Program-made: the position numbers and the translations under genes
NCBI RefSeq assembly: GCF_028551275.1
Contig: NZ_CP117025.1
Coordinates: 1,917,501-1,981,500, forward strand
Source: Sphingomonas hankookensis
GTDB taxonomy: Bacteria; Pseudomonadota; Alphaproteobacteria; Sphingomonadales; Sphingomonadaceae
Direction: 5' to 3'
Length of the DNA stretch: 64,000 bases
The notes under the pieces: model-generated
What the model was told of the DNA's origin: nothing
The model's input: only the letters and a program-made list of their open reading frames with translations
Database searches by the model: none
Shown: positions 16,786 through 28,572 of the stretch, in pieces
Numbering within the stretch: the first letter of the stretch is position 1
Layout of the letters: every line of letters begins with the position of its first letter

Positions 16786-17583
16786 TCACCCGAAGCGATA
16801 GCCGGACACGACCCAGCCCATCACCACATCGCGATAGTCGCGGACCGCCGGACCATCGCCACCCGCACCCAGCGCTACCATCAGCGGCAGCAGATGCTCG
16901 GCCTCTGGATGGGCAAAGCGGGCATGGGGGAGGTGCTCCCATGCCGCGACCCGCTCCGCCCGCATCGCCGGGTCGGGCTCAGTCACCGCGGCGGTCAGCG
17001 CGGCGTCCCATTCGTCGGCGATCGGCGTGACCGACGCCCCACGCGCGCGCAGGTTATGGAAGCTCATGCCCGACCCGATGATCAGCACGCCTTCATCCCT
17101 GAGCGGCGCCAGCGCCCGCCCCATCGCGATATGCGCGGCCGGGTCGAGCGAGCGGTCGAGCGATATCTGGACCAGCGGAATATCGGCCTCCGGCACCGCG
17201 ACCATCATCGGAATGAACACGCCATGGTCCCAGCCGCGCGTCGCTTCCTCCGCCGTTGCAAAGCCGGCACCCTGCAATAGCGCCGCCGCCCGTCGCGCCA
17301 CGTCCGGCGCACCCGCCGCGTCCCAGCGCAGGTGATAGGTGTGTTCGGGAAAGCCGTAATAATCATAGAGCAGCGACGGCGCCTCGCCGACATGCACGGT
17401 TGGCCGATGCGCCTCCCAATGCCCCGAAATCATCAGGATCGCACGCGGCCGTTCAGGCAGCGACGCGATCAGCCCGGCCAGATAGTCCTGCATCGGTCGC
17501 CACATCGGATCGGGTGCCTGACCCGGGTTCAGGAAGAAGCAGGGACCACCGCCATGCGGCACGAACAGGGTAGGGAGTGTCAT
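16786..17583 (-). CDS. DODA-type class III extradiol ring-cleavage dioxygenase
   Basis: A 265-residue protein of the LigB/DODA superfamily (4,5-DOPA dioxygenase or YgiD-like), cleaving a catechol-type ring with a non-haem iron/zinc centre. Metal ligands are His10 in [12 protein letters not shown], a His in [11 protein letters not shown] and a His in the GSGMSFHNL region. A late catalytic His lies in [16 protein letters not shown] at 17583 follows GTGAGGGT. It is divergent from the [2Fe-2S] protein gene, and a GAAACG-ACG-CGTTTC palindrome lies in the shared promoter gap. The physiological substrate is unknown. Confidence 0.87.
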   Translation of the reverse strand: MTLPTLFVPHGGGPCFFLNPGQAPDPMWRPMQDYLAGLIASLPERPRAILMISGHWEAHRPTVHVGEAPSLLYDYYGFPEHTYHLRWDAAGAPDVARRAAALLQGAGFATAEEATRGWDHGVFIPMMVAVPEADIPLVQISLDRSLDPAAHIAMGRALAPLRDEGVLIIGSGMSFHNLRARGASVTPIADEWDAALTAAVTEPDPAMRAERVAAWEHLPHARFAHPEAEHLLPLMVALGAGGDGPAVRDYRDVVMGWVVSGYRFG

Positions 17584-17630
17584 ACCCTCACAGGTCGCGC
17601 TGCGCCCGCCCGGACTCAAGGCCGCGCACG

Positions 17631-17645
17631 GAAACGACGCGTTTC
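17631..17645. promoter_or_regulatory. GAAACG-acg-CGTTTC palindrome in a divergent promoter region
   Basis: A perfect 6-3-6 inverted repeat sits between the divergent dioxygenase (start 17583) and [2Fe-2S] protein (start 17688) genes. Such a site could let one regulator control both. No regulator gene is adjacent. Confidence 0.35.
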
Positions 17646-17687
17646 GACTTGGCGTCGTGGCATGCAAGTCCCTACAAGGTCGCCCGC

Positions 17688-18230
17688 ATGAGCCGCTTCA
17701 CCGTCAACAACCTGCCGCAGGAATATCGGCTCGACCCCGAAACACCGCTGCTCTGGGCGCTGCGCGACGTATCGAACCTGACCGGCACCAAATATGGCTG
17801 CGGCACCGGCCATTGCGGCGCCTGCACGGTCGATGTCGACGGGCGCGCGGTAAAGTCGTGCCAGGTGACCATCGGCAGCCTGGAAGGGACGTTCGTCACC
17901 ACGATCGAAGGGCTGGCGCGCGATCGCAGCCACCCGGTGCAGGCGGCGTTCCTCGCGGCGCAGGTCGTGCAATGCGGCTTCTGTATCCCGGGCTTCGTCA
18001 TGGCGACCGTCGCATTGCTGCGCCAGAACCGCGACCCGAGCGAAGCGGAGATCGCCGCCGCGCTCAACCATCTGTGCCGCTGCGGCATCTATCCCCGCCT
18101 GATCGATGCGGTGCGACAGGCCGCGGCCGCGGCGCGTGGCGATGCGACGCTGGCCCCGCCGCCGCGCCCCGGCATCGACCGGGCAGAGGCCGCGCGCGAA
18201 ACGCCCGCGCTGACCCCGCCAACCAAGTAG
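17688..18230 (+). CDS. [2Fe-2S]-binding small subunit of a molybdenum hydroxylase (IorA/CoxS-like)
   Basis: A 180-residue electron-transfer subunit. The N-terminal plant-ferredoxin fold binds a cluster through Cys38, Cys43, Cys46 and Cys58 (KYGCGTGHCGACTVDVDG...SC). The C-terminal four-helix domain binds a second cluster near the cofactor through QCGFCIPGF and LCRCGIYPRL (Cys96, 99, 130, 132). It has a proline/alanine-rich tail of about 30 residues. Such subunits normally sit beside a large molybdopterin subunit, but none is adjacent: the next genes encode an RcnB protein and a crotonase. It therefore acts with a remote partner or has another role. Confidence 0.85.
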   Translation: MSRFTVNNLPQEYRLDPETPLLWALRDVSNLTGTKYGCGTGHCGACTVDVDGRAVKSCQVTIGSLEGTFVTTIEGLARDRSHPVQAAFLAAQVVQCGFCIPGFVMATVALLRQNRDPSEAEIAAALNHLCRCGIYPRLIDAVRQAAAAARGDATLAPPPRPGIDRAEAARETPALTPPTK

Positions 18231-18336
18231 CGCCTATTCTTTCAATTGGCTGTCATCGCCATTCAGCAACAGTTGATCGCGCCCGTAATAAACCGCATCC
18301 ATCGTAGCCGGCGACTTCCGGCGGTGGAGGCAGAGA

Positions 18337-19320
18337 ATGAAGAGCCGTTTCCTGTTGGCCCTGTTGAGCGTGTCGGCGCTGGTCCCGACGGCGGCCATGG
18401 CCCAGGCCGATCCGGAGTTTCGCGGACCGCGCGGCGGACGGGAGCGGATCGAACGCTCGCCCGGTGGCGAATCGCCCGGCGCGCGTGCCGAATTCCGCAA
18501 CGATATCCGCGTCGAAGCACCGCAGCCGCGCCCCGAACGCCCGCGCATCGACGAACAGCGCACCGAACCGCAGCGCGGCTGGCAGGATCGCGGCGACCGC
18601 AGCGGCTTCGACCGGCCGCGCCCACCGCGCGACGGCAACGGGCAGATCGACCGCGAGCGGCTGCGCGGCGACTGGCAGCAGGGTAATCGCGGTGACCGCG
18701 GCGGGTGGCAGGGGCGGCAGGATGCGCCGCGTCCCGACCGCGACTTCCGAACCCCGCCGCGCGACGCGCAGGGGCAGATCGATCGCGAGGCGCTGCGCCG
18801 CGACTGGCCGCGCGCGGATGGCCGTGGCCAGTTCGACCGCGATCGCCGCGAGCAATGGCGCCGGGAACAATGGCGTCGCGAACAGCAGAATGGCGGCTGG
18901 GACCGCGATAACCGCGATTGGGGCCGCGACGGTCGCGACTGGGGTCGCAACGACTGGAACCGCGGCGACCGGGACTGGGATCGTGGCAATCGCTGGGAAC
19001 GCGGCGGCCAGTGGGATCGTGGCTGGCGGCGCGACGACCGCTATGACTGGAACCGCTATCGCCAGCAGAACCGTGGTTTGTACCGCCTGCCGCGTTATTA
19101 CGCGCCGTCGGGCTGGAGCTATGGCTATCGCCGCTTCGGCGTCGGCGTCCGGCTGAACTCGTTCCTGTTCGGGTCGAACTACTGGATCAACGATCCGTTC
19201 TATTATCGCCTGCCGGAGGTGTGGGGGCCGTATCGCTGGGTGCGCTATTATAACGACGCGCTGCTGGTGGACGTCCGTTCGGGCCAGGTGGTCGACGTCG
19301 AGTACGACATTTTCTGGTAA
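18337..19320 (+). CDS. RcnB-family periplasmic protein with Arg/Asp/Gly/Trp-rich repeats
   Basis: A 327-residue exported protein. Signal peptide MKSRFLLALLSVSALVPTAA ends in AMAQA. Residues about 25-245 are low complexity, rich in R, D, G, Q and W, with repeated units such as GQIDRE-LR-DW and NRDWGRDGRDWGR. The last 80 residues (YRLPRYYAPSGWSYGY ... RYYNDALLVDVRSGQVVDV) form the RcnB domain, associated in E. coli with nickel/cobalt homeostasis. ATG follows GGAGG. The repeats are probably disordered and could bind anionic polymers or metals; that is inference. Confidence 0.82.
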   Translation: MKSRFLLALLSVSALVPTAAMAQADPEFRGPRGGRERIERSPGGESPGARAEFRNDIRVEAPQPRPERPRIDEQRTEPQRGWQDRGDRSGFDRPRPPRDGNGQIDRERLRGDWQQGNRGDRGGWQGRQDAPRPDRDFRTPPRDAQGQIDREALRRDWPRADGRGQFDRDRREQWRREQWRREQQNGGWDRDNRDWGRDGRDWGRNDWNRGDRDWDRGNRWERGGQWDRGWRRDDRYDWNRYRQQNRGLYRLPRYYAPSGWSYGYRRFGVGVRLNSFLFGSNYWINDPFYYRLPEVWGPYRWVRYYNDALLVDVRSGQVVDVEYDIFW

Positions 19321-19346
19321 GCCTGCCGTTACGGCACGGGCGCGAC

Positions 19347-19368
19347 GCGGCGGGGGCAACCCCGCCGC
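19347..19368 (+). terminator. GC-rich hairpin after the RcnB gene
   Basis: GCGGCGGGG-GCAA-CCCCGCCGC forms a perfect 9-bp stem with a stable GCAA tetraloop, 26 bp past the RcnB stop. There is no T-run, as is common in this genome. Confidence 0.6.
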
Positions 19369-19409
19369 GCTTGCGTTAGGGCTGGCATTCGCCGCGTCCT
19401 TTTCGCAAA

Positions 19410-19427
19410 CCGTATCAAAAGATACGG
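19410..19427. promoter_or_regulatory. Perfect palindrome upstream of the crotonase-mutase-bioB-pccA operon
   Basis: CCGTATC-AAAA-GATACGG has perfect 7-bp arms and ends at the Shine-Dalgarno (GGGAGAG) of the crotonase gene at 19440. It could be an operator for a TetR/FadR-like acyl-CoA regulator or a leader hairpin controlling translation. CCGTATCAAA recurs inside the carboxylase gene at 24670. Confidence 0.45.
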
Positions 19428-19439
19428 GAGAGCGATTCG

Positions 19440-20216
19440 ATGGCAGGCGATATTCGGGTGCAGCGGAACGGCGACGTGCTGGGCATCACGCTCGACCGGC
19501 CCGACCGGCTGAACGCCGCGCCACCGGCAATGTTCGATGCGATTCGCGATGCGCTGGCGAACCTCGACGGTGCGCGCGCGGTCCTGTTGAGCGGGGCAGG
19601 GCGTGCCTTCTGTTCCGGCGCGGATGTGATGGCGGCGCTGGGTGGCGACGATGCGCCTGCCATGACCCATGCCGCGCTCACCAACCATTATAACCCCACG
19701 CTGCAGGCGATCGCCGAGCTCCCCGTACCGGTGGTCAGCGCGGTCCGCGGCGCGGCGGCGGGGATCGGGTGCAGCCTCGCGCTCGCCTCCGATTTCTGCG
19801 TCGCCGCCGACGATGCCTATTTCCTGCAGGCGTTCGTCAATATCGGCCTCGTCCCCGATGGTGGGGCCAGCTGGATGCTGCCGCGCCTGATCGGGCGTGC
19901 GCGGGCCGCCCGCATGATGATGCTCGGCGAACGGGTGCCTGCCGCCACCGCGCTCGACTGGGGCATGATCCACGCCGTCGTCGATGGCGGGAGCCTCGAG
20001 GACGAGGCGCTGGCGCTTGCCCGTCGGCTGGCGGCCGGACCGACCGTCGCGCTCGGCCTGATGCGCGCCAATCTCGCCTATGCCCTCGACCATGACTATC
20101 CCGCCGCCATGGCGCGTGAGGCGGAAGCCCAGCGCACCGCCCGCGCGACCAGCGACGCGGTCGAAGGTGGCACCGCCTTCCTTACCAAGCGTACTCCCCG
20201 TTTTACCGGAGCCTGA
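19440..20216 (+). CDS. Enoyl-CoA hydratase/isomerase (crotonase) family protein
   Basis: A 258-residue crotonase-fold acyl-CoA enzyme. The oxyanion-hole motifs are GRAFCSGADVMAAL and VRGAAAGIGCSLALASDF. The two catalytic glutamates of true enoyl-CoA hydratase are missing: the first position is in GCSLAL and the second in FVNIGLVPDGG. The NIGLVPDGGASWMLPRLIG segment with its Asp resembles PaaG-type isomerases. So an isomerase, or an acyl-CoA proofreading role, is more likely than simple hydration. It is the first gene of the mutase-bioB-pccA run, 48 bp ahead of the mutase. Confidence 0.82.
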   Translation: MAGDIRVQRNGDVLGITLDRPDRLNAAPPAMFDAIRDALANLDGARAVLLSGAGRAFCSGADVMAALGGDDAPAMTHAALTNHYNPTLQAIAELPVPVVSAVRGAAAGIGCSLALASDFCVAADDAYFLQAFVNIGLVPDGGASWMLPRLIGRARAARMMMLGERVPAATALDWGMIHAVVDGGSLEDEALALARRLAAGPTVALGLMRANLAYALDHDYPAAMAREAEAQRTARATSDAVEGGTAFLTKRTPRFTGA

Positions 20217-20264
20217 CATGACCTGCCTCGACTTGCGCCCCCGTCCGGCGGTAGGACCCATGCG

Positions 20265-22390
<2,126 letters not shown>

Positions 22391-22394
<4 letters not shown>

Positions 22395-23503
22395 ATGTGA
22401 TTGTGTCTGTACCTGCAAACGCCACCCATACCCCCGCGCAGGCGAGGGGGCAAAGCGGCGAGCGCGACGCCCTTGGTTCTGGGCCCCCGCCTGCGCGGGG
22501 GTGCGCCGAACAAGTTCGGCACAACTGGACCCGCGCCGAAATCGCCGACCTGTTCGACCTCCCCTTCGACGAACTGATGTTCCGCGCCCAGACCGTCCAC
22601 CGCGCGCACCATGCGGTCGGGCAGGTACAGCTCTGCACATTGTTGTCGATCAAGACCGGCGGCTGCCCCGAGGATTGCGGCTATTGCTCGCAATCGGCCA
22701 GCGCCGACACGCAGCTGAAGGCCGAAAAGCTGATGGACGTCGACGCCGTCCTAGCCATCGCCGCCGAGGCGAAGGCGGCAGGATCGCAGCGCTTCTGCAT
22801 GGGTGCGGCATGGCGCAACCCCAAGGACCGCGACATGGACAAGATCGTCGCGATGGTCGAGGGCGTGGCGGCGATGGGCATGGAGACCTGCATGACGCTC
22901 GGCATGCTGACCCCGGATCAGGCGCAGCGGCTGGGGCAGGCGGGCCTCGACTATTACAACCACAATATCGACACCTCGCCCGAAAACTACGCCAACGTCA
23001 TCACCACCCGGACGTTCGACGACCGGCTCGACACGTTGGCGCATGTGCGGGAGGCGGGGATCAACGTCTGCTGCGGCGGCATCGTCGGCATGGGCGAAAC
23101 CCGCGCCGATCGCGTCGGCTTCGTCCACGCACTCGCCACGCTGCCCCGCCATCCCGATAGCGTGCCGGTCAATGCGCTGGTGCCCGTCAAGGGCACGGTG
23201 CTCGGCAACATGCTCGCCGACACGCCGCTCGCGAAGCTCGACGACATCGAATTCGTCCGCACCGTCGCCGTCGCGCGCATCACCATGCCGATGAGCATGG
23301 TGCGCCTGTCCGCCGGCCGCGAAAGCATGTCGGACGCGACGCAGGCGCTGTGCTTCATGGCCGGGGCGAACTCGATCTTCACCGGCGACCGGTTGCTGAC
23401 CACCGGCAATGCCGGCGACGATGCCGATGCTGCGCTGCTGGCGAAACTGGGCATGACGCCGATGGTCGCCGACGAGCCGATGCGCAAGGGCGGGTGCTGC
23501 TGA
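22391..23503 (+). CDS. bioB: Biotin synthase with a repeat-derived N-terminal insertion
   Basis: A 370-residue radical-SAM enzyme inserting sulfur into dethiobiotin. The [4Fe-4S] motif is [15 protein letters not shown], with further conserved [11 protein letters not shown] and SAGRESM segments; [11 protein letters not shown] lies late. ATG at 22391 overlaps the mutase stop. Residues about 13-41 are encoded by a family B palindromic repeat (22429-22503), and normal BioB sequence resumes at [15 protein letters not shown]. No in-frame ATG, GTG or TTG lies between the repeat and the conserved region, so the insertion is translated unless an unusual start is used. The gene sits between two users of the pathway, including the biotin-dependent carboxylase. 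Confidence 0.93.
22429..22503. repeat. Dispersed palindrome, family B, copy 3, inside bioB
   Basis: Arms TACCCCCGCGCAGGCGAGGG and GGGCCCCCGCCTGCGCGGGG are the same as those of the intergenic copies at 9751 and 42091. Here the element is in frame near the bioB 5' end. It adds about 25-29 residues rich in Pro, Gly, Ala and Arg. Confidence 0.9.
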
Positions 23504-23561
23504 CGCCGCACCGCCGGAATGGATGCTGACCCTGCCACAGCAGGGCGGACGGGAGAGTGAC

Positions 23562-25622
23562 GTGTTCAAGAAGATTCTGGTCGCCAATCGCGGCGAAATC
23601 GCGTGCCGGGTGATGCGGACCGCCAAGCGGATGGGGATCGCGACCGTCGCGGTCTATTCCGATGCCGACGCGCGCGCGCCGCACGTCATGATGGCGGACG
23701 AGAGCGTGCGGCTGGGTCCGGCACCTGCCGCACAGAGCTATCTGGTCCCCGAACTGATCCTCGCTGCCGCCAAGGCAACCGGCGCCGACTGTATCCATCC
23801 CGGCTATGGCTTCCTGTCGGAACGCGAAAGCTTCGCGCGCGCCTGTGCCGATGCCGGCATCGCCTTTGTCGGCCCGCCGCCGAACGCCATCGCCGCGATG
23901 GGCGACAAGATCGAATCGAAGAAACTGGCGCAGGCGGCCGGCGTCAACGTCGTCCCCGGCTTTCTGGGCGAGATCGCCGACACCGAGGAAGCGGTGCGGA
24001 TCGCCACCGACATCGGCTATCCGGTGATGATGAAGGCCTCGGCCGGCGGCGGCGGCAAGGGTATGCGCCTGGCGTGGAGCGAACAGGACGTCCGCGAGGG
24101 CTTCGACGCGACCAAGCGCGAGGGGCTGGCCAGCTTCGGCGATGACCGCGTCTTCATCGAAAAGTTCATCGAAAGCCCGCGACACATCGAAATCCAGGTG
24201 CTGGGCGACCAGCATGGCAACATCGTCTATCTCGGTGAGCGCGAATGCTCGATCCAGCGCCGCCACCAGAAGGTCGTCGAGGAGGCACCGTCGCCCTTCG
24301 TGACCCCCGCGATGCGTAAGGCGATGGGCGAACAGGCGGTCGCGCTTGCGCGGGCGGTAGGCTATTATTCGGCCGGTACGGTCGAACTGATCGTGTCAGG
24401 CGCCGATACGACCGGCGAGAGCTTCTACTTCCTCGAAATGAACACTCGCCTGCAGGTCGAGCATCCGGTGACCGAGGAAATTACCGGCCTTGACCTCGTC
24501 GAACAGATGCTGCGCGTCGCGGCCGGCGAGAAGCTGGCCTTCACCCAGGACGAGGTAAAGCTGACCGGCTGGGCGATCGAAAACCGCGTCTACGCCGAAG
24601 ACCCCTATCGCGGCTTCCTGCCCAGCACAGGGCGGCTGACGCGCTACGTGCCGCCTGCCACCCGCGATCCGTATCAAAGCGTTACAGAAACGTACCGTCC
24701 GAGTACGCCCCCCGTCGAGCACCAAGCGCCCCGCACCCGCGTCGACGACGGCGTCGTCGAAGGGGGCGAGGTCAGCATGTTCTACGACCCGATGATCGCC
24801 AAGCTCGTCACCTGGGCACCGACCCGCGAAGCCGCGATCGATGCGCAGGTCGCCGCGCTCGACCGCTTCGAACTGGCCGGCGTCGGCAACAATATCGATT
24901 TCCTCTCCGCCATCATGCAGCACCCTCGCTTCCGCGAAGGCGCGCTGACGACCGGCTTCATCGCGGAGGAATATCCCGAGGGCTTCCACGGCGCGCCGGC
25001 CGATCCCGCCCTGCTGCGGCAACTGGCGGCGGTCGCGGTGGTGATCGACCTCGAACAATCGCACCGCGTCCGTTCGATCGATGGCCAGCTCGGCACCCGT
25101 CCGGCCCCTTCGACCGAACGGATCGTCACCATCGGCGAGCATCGCTTCGACATTTGCGTCGACGGCTATGATGGCGGGCTGCTGGTCAATATCGATGGCG
25201 ACGTGCCGCTCGACGTCGTGATGCACTGGCGTCCGTCGCAGCGCGTCGTGGTCGCGCGGATCGACGACGTCGAACTGGCCGTCCGCGTCGCCCGCACCAT
25301 CGGCGGGTGGAAGCTGACCGCCCGCGGCGCCACCCACCTTGTCCGAGTCCTGCCGCCGCATGTCGCCGACCTCACCTGGCACATGATCGAAAAGGTCCCG
25401 CCCGACCTGTCGCGCTTCCTGCTCTGCCCGATGCCCGGCCTGCTGACGCGCGTCGAGGTGGCCGAGGGGCAGAAGGTCGAGGCCGGACAGCCGCTGGCGG
25501 TGGTCGAGGCAATGAAGATGGAGAACATCCTGCGCGCCGAGCGTCCGGGCACCGTCGCCCGCATCGTGCATGCCGCCGGCGACAGCCTGGCGGTCGATGC
25601 CGTCATCATGGAGTTCGAATAA
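23562..25622 (+). CDS. pccA: Propionyl/acyl-CoA carboxylase, biotin carboxylase/biotin carrier subunit
   Basis: A 686-residue subunit with a biotin carboxylase domain (residues 1-450; FKKILVANRGEIACRVMRTA, ATP-grasp loop KASAGGGGKGMRLAW, EMNTRLQVEHPVTE), a middle BT-like linker, and a C-terminal biotinyl domain with the acceptor Lys652 in VEAMKMENIL. It pairs with PccB at 15183 to carboxylate propionyl-CoA. GTG at 23562 follows GGGAGAG and gives the family N-terminus. About residues 365-393, between RYVPPAT and RVDDGVVEGGEVSMF, are longer than I expect for this family and may be an inserted segment. Confidence 0.94.
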   Translation: MFKKILVANRGEIACRVMRTAKRMGIATVAVYSDADARAPHVMMADESVRLGPAPAAQSYLVPELILAAAKATGADCIHPGYGFLSERESFARACADAGIAFVGPPPNAIAAMGDKIESKKLAQAAGVNVVPGFLGEIADTEEAVRIATDIGYPVMMKASAGGGGKGMRLAWSEQDVREGFDATKREGLASFGDDRVFIEKFIESPRHIEIQVLGDQHGNIVYLGERECSIQRRHQKVVEEAPSPFVTPAMRKAMGEQAVALARAVGYYSAGTVELIVSGADTTGESFYFLEMNTRLQVEHPVTEEITGLDLVEQMLRVAAGEKLAFTQDEVKLTGWAIENRVYAEDPYRGFLPSTGRLTRYVPPATRDPYQSVTETYRPSTPPVEHQAPRTRVDDGVVEGGEVSMFYDPMIAKLVTWAPTREAAIDAQVAALDRFELAGVGNNIDFLSAIMQHPRFREGALTTGFIAEEYPEGFHGAPADPALLRQLAAVAVVIDLEQSHRVRSIDGQLGTRPAPSTERIVTIGEHRFDICVDGYDGGLLVNIDGDVPLDVVMHWRPSQRVVVARIDDVELAVRVARTIGGWKLTARGATHLVRVLPPHVADLTWHMIEKVPPDLSRFLLCPMPGLLTRVEVAEGQKVEAGQPLAVVEAMKMENILRAERPGTVARIVHAAGDSLAVDAVIMEFE

Positions 25623-25640
25623 GGGGGAACGTTTTCCCCG
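25623..25640 (+). terminator. GGGGAA/TTCCCC hairpin after pccA
   Basis: GGGGGAACGTTTTCCCC, two bases beyond the pccA stop, can form a 6-bp stem with a short loop. It is a weak terminator candidate separating the carboxylase operon from the GH13 gene. Confidence 0.35.
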
Positions 25641-25658
25641 CTGGCGGCTTGTCGGTGC

Positions 25659-27211
<1,553 letters not shown>

Positions 27212-27212
<1 letters not shown>

Positions 27213-28222
27213 TGCGTATCGCGATGATCGCCCCGATCGCGTGGCGCACGCCGCCGCGCCACTATGGCCCGTGGGAGCTGGTCACCAGCCTGCTGACCGA
27301 AGCGCTGGTCGCGCGCGGGGTCGACGTGACGCTGTTCGCCACGCAGGACAGTATCACCGCCGCGACCCTCGCCGGGGTCGTGCCTGCACCCTATAGCGAA
27401 GACCCGTCGATCGACGCGAAGGTGTGGGAATTCGCGCACCTCGCCCATGTCTTCGAACGCGCCGGCGAATTCGACCTGATCCACAACCAAGCAGATTTTC
27501 CGGCCCATGCCTTTTCGGGGCTGGTCGACACCCCGATGGTGACGACGATCCACGGCTTTTCGTCCGACCGCATCCTGCCGATGTACGCCCCCTATCGGGA
27601 CCGGGTGCACTATGTCGCGATCAGCGATGCCGACCGCCATCCCTCGCTCAACTATGCCGCGACGATCCATCACGGTATCCCGCTCGACGACTTTCCGTTC
27701 GATGCACAGGGCAGCGACGACCTGCTGTTCTTCGGCCGGATGCACCCGGACAAGGGTGCCGCCGAAGCCATTGCCGCCGCGCACGCCGGCGACCGCCGCC
27801 TGCACATGGCCGGGATCGTGCAGGACGACCGCTACTGGCGCGAGGAGGTCGAGCCGCACATCGACGGTGACCGCGTGATCTACCACGGCGCGGTCGGCGG
27901 CAAGGCGCGGACCGACCTGCTGGGCGGCGCCCGCGCGCTGCTCCATCTGATCGGCTTCGACGAACCCTTCGGCCTGTCGGTGGTGGAGGCGATGGCCTGC
28001 GGCACGCCGGTCATCGCCTATAACCGGGGATCGATGCCCGAACTGATCAAAGACGGCGTCAACGGCTTCTTGGTCGACACCCTCGACCAGGCCATCGCCG
28101 CGATCGACCGCGTCGCGGAGATCGACCGCGCAAATTGCCGCAAAATCGTCGCCGAACGCTTTTCGGTCGAGGCGATGGCCGAACGCTATCATGCGTTATA
28201 CACTTCGATCCTGTCGGTATGA
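27212..28222 (+). CDS. Glycosyltransferase family 4
   Basis: A 336-residue GT-B retaining glycosyltransferase. The N-domain starts MRIAMIAPIAWRTPPRHYGP (acceptor loop near residue 15-20). The C-domain carries LLFFGRMHPDKG and the sugar-nucleotide motif GFDEPFGLSVVEAMACGTPV with ELIKDGVNGFLV. It has no membrane segment. It is translationally coupled to the GH13 glucosidase, which suggests the two act on the same glucan or glucoside, perhaps a storage or compatible sugar. That link is inference from context. Confidence 0.87.
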
Positions 28223-28246
28223 AACCGGCCTAAGTCGTTGATCGTT

Positions 28247-28277
28247 CGATCCTTCATCCGTTGTGATGGAGGGATCG
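28247..28277 (+). promoter_or_regulatory. Hairpin covering the ribosome-binding site of the 97-residue basic protein
   Basis: CGATCCTTCATC (28247-28258) pairs with GATGGAGGGATCG (28265-28277) through 12 base pairs with one wobble and one bulge, closing a 6-nt loop. The 3' arm contains GGAGGG, the Shine-Dalgarno of the ATG at 28279. Sequestration would lower translation until the stem opens. It could also serve as a terminator of the upstream pair. Confidence 0.5.
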
Positions 28278-28278
28278 C

Positions 28279-28572
28279 ATGCCGCGGGGCGACAAGAGCA
28301 GCTATACCGACAAGCAGAAACGCAAGGCCGAGCATATCGAGCAGGGCTATGAAGCGCGCGGCGTGCCGGAAAAGGAAGCGGAGGCCCGCGCCTGGGCGAC
28401 CGTCAACAAGGATTCGGGCGGCGGCAACAAATCCGGCTCGGGCCGCGGCAAGCCCGACAGCCATGGCTCGGCGCGTCGCGGTGGCAAGGCGGCGGCGAAG
28501 CGCCCCGCCGTCGATCGCTCTGCAGCGGCAAGGAAGGGCTGGGAGACCCGCCGCAAGAACGGCACCGCATGA
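28279..28572 (+). CDS. Small basic 'plasmid stabilisation'-type protein, function unknown
   Basis: A 97-residue, highly basic, Gly/Ser/Lys-rich protein. The N-terminal half is a charged helix (SSYTDKQKRKAEHIEQGYEA, then EKEAEARAWATVNK). The C-terminal half is probably disordered (GGNKSGSGRGKPDSHGSARR) and ends in an SAAARKGWETRRKN motif. Homologues are often labelled plasmid stabilisation proteins, but no such function is evident on this chromosome; general stress or DNA-binding roles are possible. Its ATG is next to a hairpin that buries the ribosome-binding site. The stop overlaps cinA (ATGA). Confidence 0.75.
   Translation: MPRGDKSSYTDKQKRKAEHIEQGYEARGVPEKEAEARAWATVNKDSGGGNKSGSGRGKPDSHGSARRGGKAAAKRPAVDRSAAARKGWETRRKNGTA

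Noticed and set aside
20217..20264. Cobalamin riboswitch ahead of the B12-dependent mutase
   Set aside because: The gap is only 48 bp and has no B12-box sequence.
22429..22503. bioB as a pseudogene interrupted by a repeat
   Set aside because: The frame is open through the repeat, all catalytic motifs follow, and length is otherwise normal.
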